Assembly: GCA_017651245.1 (NCBI GenBank)
Contig: JAGCDQ010000076.1
Span: forward strand, 62,001 to 126,000
Origin: Bacteroidaceae bacterium
GTDB lineage: Bacteria; Bacteroidota; Bacteroidia; Bacteroidales; Bacteroidaceae
Direction: 5' to 3'
DNA: 64,000 nucleotides
Below are positions 34,042-41,595 of the stretch, one piece after another. The notes beneath the pieces are model-generated. The model saw only the letters and a list, made by a program, of their open reading frames with translations, was not told where the DNA came from and searched no databases. Numbering within the stretch: position 1 is the first letter of the stretch; the number at the start of each line of letters is the position of its first letter. A program made the translations under genes and the position numbers.

Positions 34042-35722
34042 TGTTTCCAAACAGGATTTCTCGTTCCCGTTTGCTGGCTTGTGCCACCCAATCTTCTGGC
34101 ACAAACCGCCAATGGTTCTTGGGCTGAGGGTCAATGGTACCCAGTTCCTTCACATAATCCATCAGGTAGTGACGGATGTCGAATTCGCTCACATGGATGA
34201 TGCGTGCGTCCATTTCCTCTTTCGTCAAGCCAGCACCCTTGGTCAGCAGTTCACCGCCACCATTGGCGCGGTAGGCTGTCATTGCCACTGTGTAGGTTTC
34301 ATCTAGTTGGAAAGGTCTGCCATCGTCGAAGGAGAAGATGTTCACTTTCTCTCCCTCAGGCTTGGTCACGTCCACCTCATAGTTGATGCCTGCCGCTGAG
34401 TCGAAGTTGAAGATGAAGTTCTTGAAGCCCATTCGTTCAGGATTGCTCTTCATCGGACTGATGAGCAGCATCGTGTCGTTGGGGGAGTGCATCTGCTGTG
34501 TCCAAGCGGCATAGCTCATCTCCAGATAGTTCTTGATTTCCTGACCACTCAATTTGAGCGTGTAGAGATGGTCCTCGAATCGGTAGAGGTCGAAGAGGTT
34601 GCTCACTTTAATGTCGCCAGCCTTGATGGATGCGTTGAAGAAGAGTGGGGCGCTGAACGAGAGGTCGGCACCACTCACCTTGAGCTGAAGAGCTTGAATC
34701 AGGTCGATGTAGGCTGAGGAACCAAAATAGGCGTCCGTCACATCCACACGGTTCAGGAATGTGCCAATCTTCTCAGCGGCGAAACGCTTCACTTCATGGA
34801 AAGGATAGGCAAAATGACGTCGGAAAGAATTGGCGTGCAGGTTGTGCAATGTGCCGATGTAGTTCAGTGTGCAGGAAGTCTCATGGCTGCTCACCTTTCC
34901 CTGTTCATTGATGCGGAAATCCACATCCACCACCGCCACGCTGTAGGCATAGCAGCCAGGGTTGATGCAAGGCACGTTCTTCCCTCCCTTGGTGGTCACC
35001 TCTTCCATGTTGCTGGCGTGGTCGTGACCATAGAGAATGAGGTCAAAACCCTCCACATTCTCAGCCGTCTCTCGTGTGGCATTCTCCTTGTAGTCATCAG
35101 TCACAATGCCCTCATCCATGCCCGAATGCAACAAGCCAATCACGAAGTCAGGATTTTCTTCCTCCTTCACAATCTTCACCCATCGTTCAGCACTCTCACG
35201 GATGTCCTCAAAACGGAGTCCTTTCCAGATTTCCTTGGGAATCCAATGGGGAATGGCAGGGGTGATGAAACCTATCACGGCAATCTTCAGCCCTTGGCGA
35301 TAGAACACCTCGTAAGGCTGGAAATAAGGTTCGCCCGTCTCTATGTCGATGGCATTCGCTCCCAAGATGGGGAAGCTGCACTCCTTCACGTATTTGTCAT
35401 AGATGTGCTTGCCCATCTCAATGTCGTGGTTGCCGATCACTGCCACATCATAGCCGATGTAGTTGCAGATGTCAGCCACCCTGTGACGCGAGTTCTCACA
35501 ATGCGTGTTGAAATAATAAGCGGTGGGTTCACCCTGCAACATGTCGCCACCGTCAATCAGGAGCATGTTGCCCGGACTTTCCTGCACCACCTTCGCCACA
35601 AACGCATGCACCCGCTGGAGACTTCCCTTGCCCCAGTGGTCATGACGGAAGTCGTAAGGGAAGTAATTTCCATGCACGTCCGTCGTGAAGATAATCTTCA
35701 AATGCTTTGTTTGTGTGCTCAT
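34016..35722 (-). CDS. 5'-nucleotidase/2',3'-cyclic phosphodiesterase-like metallophosphoesterase
   Basis: A 568-residue enzyme with an N-terminal calcineurin-like domain, showing the di-metal motifs [10 protein letters not shown] (13-22), [17 protein letters not shown] and YGHDH, and a C-terminal 5'-nucleotidase domain ([15 protein letters not shown] near residue 480). Members hydrolyse nucleoside phosphates or UDP-sugars. Oddity: most bacterial relatives are exported, but no signal peptide is visible here, so it should be cytoplasmic. It has a promoter with a -7 box 8 nt before the ATG. Confidence 0.88.
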   Translation of the reverse strand: MSTQTKHLKIIFTTDVHGNYFPYDFRHDHWGKGSLQRVHAFVAKVVQESPGNMLLIDGGDMLQGEPTAYYFNTHCENSRHRVADICNYIGYDVAVIGNHDIEMGKHIYDKYVKECSFPILGANAIDIETGEPYFQPYEVFYRQGLKIAVIGFITPAIPHWIPKEIWKGLRFEDIRESAERWVKIVKEEENPDFVIGLLHSGMDEGIVTDDYKENATRETAENVEGFDLILYGHDHASNMEEVTTKGGKNVPCINPGCYAYSVAVVDVDFRINEQGKVSSHETSCTLNYIGTLHNLHANSFRRHFAYPFHEVKRFAAEKIGTFLNRVDVTDAYFGSSAYIDLIQALQLKVSGADLSFSAPLFFNASIKAGDIKVSNLFDLYRFEDHLYTLKLSGQEIKNYLEMSYAAWTQQMHSPNDTMLLISPMKSNPERMGFKNFIFNFDSAAGINYEVDVTKPEGEKVNIFSFDDGRPFQLDETYTVAMTAYRANGGGELLTKGAGLTKEEMDARIIHVSEFDIRHYLMDYVKELGTIDPQPKNHWRFVPEDWVAQASKREREILFGNTTPEENSL

Positions 35723-35730
35723 TTGTTCGG

Positions 35731-35760
35731 CAAAGGTAAGGAAAAAATGTCAATTATCAA
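35731..35760 (-). promoter_or_regulatory. Promoter of the nucleotidase-like gene
   Basis: Minus-strand TTG (35760-35758), 19 bp, TACCTTTG (35738-35731), then 8 nt to the ATG. The -33 part lies inside a CAATTAT repeat. Confidence 0.6.
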
Positions 35761-35779
35761 TTATCAACAGCCAATTATT
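35751..35779 (+). repeat. Heptamer phrase repeat CAATTAT
   Basis: CAATTAT, CAATTAT, CAACAGC, CAATTAT: four units of period 7, between the divergent nucleotidase-like and J-domain genes. Confidence 0.7.
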
Positions 35780-35831
35780 CCCATTGGCATCTTTTTTGTT
35801 GTGTTATTTCATCGAAAAAAATACTGAAATT

Positions 35832-36482
35832 ATGGCATTTATCGATTATTACAAAGTGTTGGGCGTTCCCAAGGACATCCCACAGAAAGACATAAGGGCA
35901 GCTTATCGCAAGCGTTCCAAGCAGTTCCATCCCGACCTTCACCCTGACGACCCCAAGGCCAAGGCGAAGTTCCAGATGCTCAACGAGGCATACGAAGTGC
36001 TTAACGACCCAGAGAAACGTGCCAAGTATGACCAGTATGGTGAGAACTGGAAACAGGCAGACCAGTTCGGAGGATTCGGCACAGGCGCAGGAGGAGGCAA
36101 TCCCTTCGAAGGCTTCTCCTTCAACATGGGAGGGGAGGGCGGCATGAGCGACTTCTTCCAGCAGATTTTCGGAAATATGGGAGGTCGTCGTTCACGTGCT
36201 TCACGTCGTCCAGCTGAGCCGTCAGAAGTGGAAGCCCATGTGACCATCGATGTCTGGACAGCCATCCTCGGAGGTGACCTCATTGTCAGCAGCACCTATG
36301 GCAAATACAAGCTGAAAGTCGCTCCAGGCACTCAGCCCGGCAAGAAAGTACGTCTGAAAGGGAAGGGCGGCACCAAGAGTGACGGCACCCCCAAAGACCT
36401 CATCATCGTCTTCGATGTCAGTATCCCTGCCAATCTGACCGACCAACAGAAAGCCCTCCTCGAACAAGTCAGGAGAGGGTGA
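35832..36482 (+). CDS. J-domain co-chaperone (CbpA-like, shortened)
   Basis: A 216-residue DnaJ-type protein: J domain (residues 3-70) with the catalytic HPD tripeptide in [10 protein letters not shown], a Gly/Phe-rich linker (about 80-115, [17 protein letters not shown]), and a single C-terminal substrate-binding domain. It lacks the Cys4 zinc fingers and appears to have only the last part of the CTD, so it is shorter than CbpA (about 300). It should stimulate DnaK. The start is ATG 35832, not an earlier in-frame Met that lacks J-domain similarity. Confidence 0.9.
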   Translation: MAFIDYYKVLGVPKDIPQKDIRAAYRKRSKQFHPDLHPDDPKAKAKFQMLNEAYEVLNDPEKRAKYDQYGENWKQADQFGGFGTGAGGGNPFEGFSFNMGGEGGMSDFFQQIFGNMGGRRSRASRRPAEPSEVEAHVTIDVWTAILGGDLIVSSTYGKYKLKVAPGTQPGKKVRLKGKGGTKSDGTPKDLIIVFDVSIPANLTDQQKALLEQVRRG

Positions 36483-36485
36483 AAT

Positions 36486-36547
36486 TAAAGGTCGAAGGTC
36501 AAAAGTCGAAGGTCAAAGGTCTGAGGTCAAAAGTCTGAAGTCAAGTA
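36486..36547 (+). repeat. Heptamer phrase repeat AAAGGTC/GAAGTC
   Basis: About eight heptamers (AAAGGTC, GAAGGTC, AAAAGTC, TGAGGTC and so on) right after the J-domain stop. The complementary sense (ACCTTTGAC type) is at 36602-36640, on the other side of a hairpin. Confidence 0.85.
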
Positions 36548-36568
36548 TATATCAAGTATATATAAATT

Positions 36569-36598
36569 GAGAGGGATGCGACGCGTCGCACCCCTCTC
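36569..36598. terminator. Bidirectional hairpin between J-domain and DUF6261 genes
   Basis: GAGAGGGATGCGACG is followed directly by CGTCGCACCCCTCTC: 14 of 15 positions pair. It lies between two convergent genes, so it can serve both strands, although no strong T-run follows. Confidence 0.7.
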
Positions 36599-36601
36599 TC
36601 T

Positions 36602-36640
36602 TACCTTAGACCTTTGACTTTAGACTTTTGACCTTTAAAA
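36602..36640 (-). repeat. Heptamer phrase repeat, inverted copy
   Basis: TACCTTAGACCTTTGACTTTAGACTTTTGACC-type heptamers (shown in part: GACCTTT, GACTTTA, GACTTTT). They are the inverse of the repeat at 36486-36547 and reach the stop codon of the DUF6261 gene. Confidence 0.8.
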
Positions 36641-37567
36641 AGTTCCTTCCCCGACATCGTCGCTGCCTCCGCCATTATCTCCGCCGCCGGAGCCTCCTCC
36701 GTTGTCGGGATTTGTGGGATTTGTGTTCTCACCACCACCATTCTCGCCACCGTCGCCAGGTTCTGTCGTAGGCTCAGTGGCAGGCTCGGTGTTTGTGCCG
36801 CCTTGCTGCGACGTGCCACTGTTCGACGAGGAAGAGCCTGAGCTTGAACTGGAAGAAGAGGAAGTGCCAGACTTGCGGTCGAGCATGTCCTGATAAATCT
36901 TCAGCGTGCCGTTCCACTTCTTGATGAACGCCTCGTAAGGTGCCGGGTCTTCAGCGGTCATGGCAAACGCCTCGATGAGGTCGAGGATGCCATCGTAGAG
37001 CTGGTCGCAGTTCTTGCGGGCACTGCGGAGGGCACCGACCACCTTCTCGCTCATTTCCACACCCTGCTCGCGGCGCAGCGTCTTCACCTCCTCGTTCGCC
37101 TGACACATCTGCTCGAAAAGACCTGTGGCATGGAGCGTGGCGAGGTGAGCCTGCATGGCAGGGGTGGAGATGTCGGTGATGAGGTTGTCCATCTGCCCCG
37201 TCTCCTCTTCCAGCTGGGCGTTCACCTTCACCTTGTAGAGCTTGAAGGGCTTCAGCAAGGTGGTGGCGGCAGCGTCGAACTCAGCATCGTCGCTTCCTGC
37301 CCATGCGCGGATCAAGGCATAGAGGCGCGAGTACTTGTCGTCGCGGCGGCGGTCAGCCTCATTGCGCTGGGCAATGATCTCACTCGCCTTCGCCACCATA
37401 TACCAGCGGTCCTCCTCGCTGAAGGCTGTTTTCAACTGCTGGAGCAGCGCCACAATCTTGGCAGCTGACCAGTTCTCCTCGTCCATCAGGGTGATGAACG
37501 CATGGATGAACGAAAAATGCTGTGCATTCTTCAGTCCTGTCTTAAGAATTCTAAAAAAATCGCTCAT
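36635..37567 (-). CDS. DUF6261-like protein with Gly/Asn/Asp-rich tail (copy 2)
   Basis: A 310-residue paralogue of the gene at 16649-17578, with no signal peptide. A helical body (1-235) is followed by a Ser-rich run, then Thr-Glu-Pro repeats and a tail GGENTNPTNPDNGGG...VGEGTF almost the same as copy 1. The start is ATG 37567; an upstream in-frame Met (37603) would lie closer to the minisatellite and adds a Lys-rich, unconserved stretch. Its promoter is about 370 bp upstream, so the whole 41-bp minisatellite is in the transcribed leader. Confidence 0.7.
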   Translation of the reverse strand: MSDFFRILKTGLKNAQHFSFIHAFITLMDEENWSAAKIVALLQQLKTAFSEEDRWYMVAKASEIIAQRNEADRRRDDKYSRLYALIRAWAGSDDAEFDAAATTLLKPFKLYKVKVNAQLEEETGQMDNLITDISTPAMQAHLATLHATGLFEQMCQANEEVKTLRREQGVEMSEKVVGALRSARKNCDQLYDGILDLIEAFAMTAEDPAPYEAFIKKWNGTLKIYQDMLDRKSGTSSSSSSSSGSSSSNSGTSQQGGTNTEPATEPTTEPGDGGENGGGENTNPTNPDNGGGSGGGDNGGGSDDVGEGTF

Positions 37568-37615
37568 AATAAAAACAGTTTTTTTGTTAATGAATTTTTT
37601 CAAAGCTTGCTACAG

Positions 37616-37790
37616 CTCTAGCAAATGGTTTTTTCTTGAAAATGCGTTTGCTAGGCCTCTAGCAAATGGTTTTTTCCCGAAAATGTCCTTGCCAGGCCTC
37701 TAGCAAATGGTTTTTTCCCGAAAACACGTTTGCTAGGCTTCTAGCAAATTGTTTTTCTTCGGAAATGCGTTTGCTAGACCTCTAGCAAGC
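37616..37790 (+). repeat. 41-bp minisatellite, about 4.3 copies, with internal dyads
   Basis: Units start at 37616, 37657, 37698 and 37739, with a partial copy at 37780-37790. Unit junctions form a perfect eight-base dyad TTTGCTAG-GCCT-CTAGCAAA (clear at 37647-37666). The copies have a fully conserved interior with no unique spacers, so this is not a CRISPR. It is 49-223 bp upstream of the DUF6261 ATG and lies inside the predicted leader RNA. Confidence 0.92.
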
Positions 37791-37934
37791 ATTCCATCTC
37801 AAAAAGTGCGTTCTTGTTCCTTTTCTTCATTCGCCTTTTTCCTTTCTTTTTTAATTAAACCTAAAAACATGATCCCCGGTTTGTGCCTTTCAGTCCATTT
37901 GCCCAATGGTTCACATCCTTCGTCATTTCGAGTG

Positions 37935-37967
37935 CAAATATATGATGCCCGTTCTCCCATTTCCAAA
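37935..37967 (-). promoter_or_regulatory. Promoter of DUF6261 copy 2
   Basis: Minus-strand TTTG (37967-37964), 21 bp, TATATTTG (37942-37935). This is the best match to the consensus between 37600 and 38175. It implies an unusually long leader (about 360 nt) that includes the minisatellite. Confidence 0.65.
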
Positions 37968-38059
37968 CCCTCGCCCCATCTTTTCCACCTTTTCAACAAT
38001 ATTTAACGCAAACAGGCGCATTTTCCCCGAAACAGGGGGTGACAGGTGGCAAAATGGGG

Positions 38060-38098
38060 GTAAAAAAGAAGAGGGTGCGCCTATTTTGACACACCCTC
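38060..38098 (-). terminator. Terminator of the DUF4738 lipoprotein gene
   Basis: On the minus strand GAGGGTG (38098-38092), a 14-nt loop, CACCCTC (38077-38071), then TTCTTTTTTACC. It is about 78 bp after the stop codon. Confidence 0.65.
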
Positions 38099-38113
38099 AT
38101 GTTCTTATCCTCT

Positions 38114-38167
38114 TGGCTTAAGATTCTATAGATTCTATAGTAGCTATAGTTGCTTTAGTCGCTTTAG
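38114..38167 (+). repeat. 9-bp phrase repeat (TxxCTWTAG)
   Basis: Six consecutive 9-bp units: TGGCTTAAG, ATTCTATAG, ATTCTATAG, TAGCTATAG, TTGCTTTAG, TCGCTTTAG. Between the DUF4738 stop codon and its terminator. Together with the 41-bp array, promoter and terminator this accounts for most of the gene-free region 37568-38175; the part 37791-37934 holds nothing that I can recognise. Confidence 0.8.
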
Positions 38168-38175
38168 TTTTTCTC

Positions 38176-38766
38176 TCACACAGCGTCTTCGCTGGGGTCG
38201 ATGTTGAGTCCTGGGCTGAGGGGTTCTGTCTCGAGGTTCTCTGCTTTCTTGATGGAGAAAGAACCGTCGGTGGCAACTTTCATCTCAAGGGGATATGCCA
38301 TGTTGTCGGAGGTCTCGTCGGGATCGCCAACGGTGATGATGAAGTAGAAGGCAGAACGGTCTGACTCGCGCTTCATGAAGTTGTAGTTGACACCCACGAG
38401 GGTGGAAGTCTTGAGGAAGTCGGCTGGCACGTTGTCGCGGAAGTTGTTCTTGTAGAAGGTTTTGCTGAACACGCTCTCTCCTTCCCGTTTGATGTCTATG
38501 CGGACACGGCTCTCATGGTATTCCAGTCCCTGAGGGTTCATGAACACAGGCAGGGTGTCCACGTGTTCGAAGGTGCAGGTGTATTTGTAGAGTTTCCCGC
38601 TGATGGTGATGGTGTCCTTGAGGGTATAGTCACGCAAGGAGATGACACCCGTCTGGGGGTTGACATCTTCGACGATACGTTCGTTGGATGGAGGGGTCTT
38701 CTCACTGTTGCAGGCGATTGCCATGAGTGCAAGCAATGTCAGGGCTGCTGTTTTGATTGTTTTCAT
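38176..38766 (-). CDS. DUF4738-like lipoprotein
   Basis: A 196-residue lipoprotein: signal sequence ending LALMAIAC (Cys19), then a beta-rich domain with LRDYTLKDTITISGKLYKY and RIDIKREGESVFSKTFYKN, matching my memory of the DUF4738 family of Bacteroidetes. Function unknown. The start was set at the Met (38766) that opens the signal peptide; a longer frame would overlap the -33 side of the map promoter region. It is transcribed divergently from map. Confidence 0.72.
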   Translation of the reverse strand: MKTIKTAALTLLALMAIACNSEKTPPSNERIVEDVNPQTGVISLRDYTLKDTITISGKLYKYTCTFEHVDTLPVFMNPQGLEYHESRVRIDIKREGESVFSKTFYKNNFRDNVPADFLKTSTLVGVNYNFMKRESDRSAFYFIITVGDPDETSDNMAYPLEMKVATDGSFSIKKAENLETEPLSPGLNIDPSEDAV

Positions 38767-38860
38767 CAGTTTGACAGTTTTGGTGTTTCTGACTGCAAAA
38801 TTCGTAAAAGAAAGTGATTTGGGCAAATGAAATCTGAAAATAATTTAATAATGTGGCGTT

Positions 38861-38895
38861 TTTGGTCCATGTGTGGGAAAAAGATTGTAACTTTG
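38861..38895 (+). promoter_or_regulatory. Promoter of map
   Basis: TTTG (38861-38864), 23 bp, TAACTTTG (38888-38895), 29 bp before the ATG at 38925. The spacing is at the long end of the usual range. Confidence 0.65.
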
Positions 38896-38924
38896 CAGTG
38901 TAAAAAGACTTTCAGAGAAGAGAA

Positions 38925-39788
38925 ATGGGACTGATAAAGAAAAACCCAAGGAACTGGCACGTGAAGAGTGGGCAGCCACTCACGGAGATGGACAAGCGGA
39001 TTCTGTTTTTCCAGAACAAGGGACATCTGGTGCCGACACGTGATTTGATTAAGACTCCTGAACAGATAGAGGGCATCCGCAAGGCTGGTGTGCTGAACAC
39101 GGCTGTGCTGGATTTGGTGGCAGAAAAGATTCATGAGGGCATGACCACGTTGGAAATTGACCAACTGGTGTATGACTTCACCACGAAGAACGGAGGTGTT
39201 CCCGCCCCCCTCAATTATGAAGGCTTCCCCAAGAGTTGTTGCACAAGCATTAATGAGGTGGTGTGTCATGGCATCCCCTCGGAGGATGAGGTGCTGGAGG
39301 AAGGCGACATCATCAATGTGGATTGCACGACGATTTTGAATGGTTACTATGCTGACGCCAGCCGTATGTTCATCATTGGCAGGACCACTCCTGAGCGTGA
39401 ACGCTTGGTGCAGGTGGCAAAGGAGTGTATGGATATTGGTGCAGAAGCATGCAAGCCCTACACGTTTGTGGGCGATTCTGCTGCTGCCATCACAAAGCAT
39501 GCACACAAGAACGGATATACGGTTGTCCGTGACTTGTGTGGACATGGTGTGGGCAATGCCTTCCACGAAGAACCAGACATGGAACACTGGGGCAAGAAAG
39601 GTACGGGCATGTTGCTGGTGCCAGGCATGGTGTTCACCATCGAACCGATGATTAACGCTGGTGGTTGGCAGGTGTTTGTGGACAGCGATGATGACTGGAC
39701 AGTGGTGACGGACGACTACAGCGACTCGGCACAATGGGAGCACACCTATCTGATGACGGAAGAAGGACTGGAAACGTTGACGTATTAA
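38925..39788 (+). CDS. map: Type I methionine aminopeptidase
   Basis: A 287-residue type I enzyme with a short N-terminal extension. Metal ligands can be read: Asp in INVDCTTIL and Asp in YYADASRMF (about residues 128 and 142), His in CGHGVGNAFHEEP (about residues 204-212), Glu in FTIEPMIN (about 239) and Glu in WEHTYLMTEEG (about 272). It removes the initiator Met during translation. It is the first gene of a plus-strand run with tsaD and rsmE, all of them translation-linked. Confidence 0.94.
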   Translation: MGLIKKNPRNWHVKSGQPLTEMDKRILFFQNKGHLVPTRDLIKTPEQIEGIRKAGVLNTAVLDLVAEKIHEGMTTLEIDQLVYDFTTKNGGVPAPLNYEGFPKSCCTSINEVVCHGIPSEDEVLEEGDIINVDCTTILNGYYADASRMFIIGRTTPERERLVQVAKECMDIGAEACKPYTFVGDSAAAITKHAHKNGYTVVRDLCGHGVGNAFHEEPDMEHWGKKGTGMLLVPGMVFTIEPMINAGGWQVFVDSDDDWTVVTDDYSDSAQWEHTYLMTEEGLETLTY

Positions 39789-39823
39789 TAAGTTAAGGTT
39801 AGGGTTAAGCTTAGAGTTGAAGC
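39789..39823 (+). repeat. Hexamer phrase repeat GTTAAG/GTTAGG
   Basis: GTTAAG, GTTAGG, GTTAAG, CTTAGA, GTTGAAG fill the short gap between map and tsaD. The hexamers match those inside ccsA at 9428-9493. Confidence 0.75.
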
Positions 39824-39824
39824 C

Positions 39825-40847
39825 ATGTATATATTAGCAATAGAAAGTTCATGTGACGATACGAGTGCAGCGGTGCTGAAAGATGGCATCTTGCTGAGCA
39901 ATGTGACTGCCTCGCAATCGGTGCATGAGGAATATGGTGGGGTGGTGCCAGAGTTGGCATCGAGGGCACACCAGCAGAACATCGTGCCTGTGGTGGATGC
40001 TGCCATCAAGCGTGCTGGCATCACGAAGGAGGAACTCAATGCGGTTGCCTTCACCAGAGGACCAGGCTTGATGGGCAGTCTTTTGGTGGGTGTTAGTTTT
40101 GCCAAGGGCTTCGCAAGGAGTCTGGGCATTCCGATGATTGATGTGAACCACCTGCAAGGACACGTATTGGCACATTTCATCCGTGAGAGTGAGGATGACC
40201 ACGACCAACCCATATTCCCGTATTTGTGTCTGCTCGTGAGTGGTGGCAACAGCCAGATTGTGAAGGTGAATTCGTACAAGGATATGGAGATTCTGGGACA
40301 GACCATCGACGATGCAGCAGGAGAGGCGATTGACAAGTGTTCGAAGGTGATGGGGCTTGGTTATCCAGGTGGACCTATCATTGACAAACTGGCGCGTCAG
40401 GGCAATCCAGAGGCTTTTGAGTTCTCGAAACCTGACATCGCGGGTTACGATTATAGTTTCTCTGGTTTGAAGACCTCGTTCCTCTATCATCTGAGAGACT
40501 GGCTGAAGGAAGACCCTGATTTTATCGAGCACCACAAGGAAGACTTGGCGGCATCTTTAGAGAAGACGATTGTGGATATCCTGATGAAGAAACTGCGCAA
40601 GGCTGTGAAGGATACAGGTATCAAGCAGGTAGCTGTGGCTGGTGGTGTGAGTGCCAACAACGGACTCCGCAATGCTTTCCGCGATCATGCCAAGCGCTAT
40701 CATTGGAAAATCTTCATCCCGAAATTCTCCTACACGACTGATAATGCCGCCATGATAGGCATCACAGGTTATTTCAAATATTTGGACAAAGACTTTGCCT
40801 CGATTGATTTACCTGCATATGCAAGAGTGGAAAAGTTGAAGAATTGA
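39825..40847 (+). CDS. tsaD: tRNA N6-adenosine threonylcarbamoyltransferase TsaD
   Basis: A 340-residue TsaD/Kae1 protein. The N-terminal ASKHA ATPase signature LAIESSCDDTSAAVL and the metal-binding histidines in NHLQGHVLAHF (His109, His113) are visible, as is AVAGGVSANNGLR near the C-terminus. It transfers threonylcarbamoyl to A37 of ANN-reading tRNAs. The gene overlaps rsmE's candidate TTG start; the next ATG is 11 bp after the tsaD stop. Confidence 0.96.
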   Translation: MYILAIESSCDDTSAAVLKDGILLSNVTASQSVHEEYGGVVPELASRAHQQNIVPVVDAAIKRAGITKEELNAVAFTRGPGLMGSLLVGVSFAKGFARSLGIPMIDVNHLQGHVLAHFIRESEDDHDQPIFPYLCLLVSGGNSQIVKVNSYKDMEILGQTIDDAAGEAIDKCSKVMGLGYPGGPIIDKLARQGNPEAFEFSKPDIAGYDYSFSGLKTSFLYHLRDWLKEDPDFIEHHKEDLAASLEKTIVDILMKKLRKAVKDTGIKQVAVAGGVSANNGLRNAFRDHAKRYHWKIFIPKFSYTTDNAAMIGITGYFKYLDKDFASIDLPAYARVEKLKN

Positions 40848-40858
40848 AAAATGAAGTG

Positions 40859-41590
40859 ATGAAAGAGGTTCGTTTCTTTTATGTGCCCAATGCCAATAGC
40901 GTGAATGAGTTGCCTGAAGAGGAAGCTCAGCATGCTGTGCGTGTGCTTCGTATGGAGATGGGCGACGAGATGATGCTGATGGACGGAGAGGGTGTTTTCT
41001 ATCGTGCGGTTGTGACAGAAGCCACCAAGAAGCGTTGTCTCTATCGCATCGAAGAAACCTTGCCTCAGGAACGCCAATGGCAACCCCATCTTCATCTGGC
41101 AATGGCGCCCACGAAAAATATGGATAGGACGGAGTGGTTTGCTGAGAAAGCCACAGAGATAGGCTTTGACGAACTGACCTTCTTGAAATGTAGATGGTCG
41201 GAACGGACAGTCATCAAGACGGAACGCATAGAGAAGATTCTGGTGTCAGCCATGAAGCAGAGCCACAAGGCTTGGAAGCCTGTGCTGAACGAGATGACGG
41301 ACTTCAAGGCATTCTTGCAAGAGATTGAGAAAAGGGAAAAACCGATGCAGAAATTCATCTGTCATTGTTACGAAGAAGAAGGGCTGGGTGAGAAGGTGAT
41401 GCTGAAGGAGGCTGTCAAGAGCGGGGAAGATGTGTTGGTGCTGGTAGGTCCTGAAGGCGATTTTTCCATTGAGGAAGTGAAGATGGCTGAGGCGCAGGGT
41501 TTCCTGAGTGTGACCTTGGGCAAGAGCCGATTGAGAACGGAAACTGCTGCTTTGGTGGCAGTACATATCATGAATTTAATCAATCAATAA
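40859..41590 (+). CDS. rsmE: 16S rRNA m3U1498 methyltransferase RsmE
   Basis: A 243-residue SPOUT methyltransferase: an N-terminal PUA-like part (RFFYVPNANS, HAVRVLRMEMGD) and a C-terminal knot with LVLVGPEGDFSIEEV and LGKSRLRTETAALVA. It methylates U1498 in the decoding region of 16S rRNA. ATG 40859 was preferred over a TTG at 40844 that would overlap tsaD. It ends 5 bp before the DUF4836 gene. Confidence 0.94.
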   Translation: MKEVRFFYVPNANSVNELPEEEAQHAVRVLRMEMGDEMMLMDGEGVFYRAVVTEATKKRCLYRIEETLPQERQWQPHLHLAMAPTKNMDRTEWFAEKATEIGFDELTFLKCRWSERTVIKTERIEKILVSAMKQSHKAWKPVLNEMTDFKAFLQEIEKREKPMQKFICHCYEEEGLGEKVMLKEAVKSGEDVLVLVGPEGDFSIEEVKMAEAQGFLSVTLGKSRLRTETAALVAVHIMNLINQ

Positions 41591-41595
41591 GCAAT

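Noticed and set aside
37616-37790. CRISPR-like array of regular 41-bp spacing with dyads
   Set aside because: The whole unit is conserved, with no unique spacers, and no cas genes are near. It is a minisatellite.
37791-37934. Additional gene in the 37.6-38.2 kb gap
   Set aside because: Short open frames there have no start context, no recognised product and cover the promoter; nothing supports a gene.
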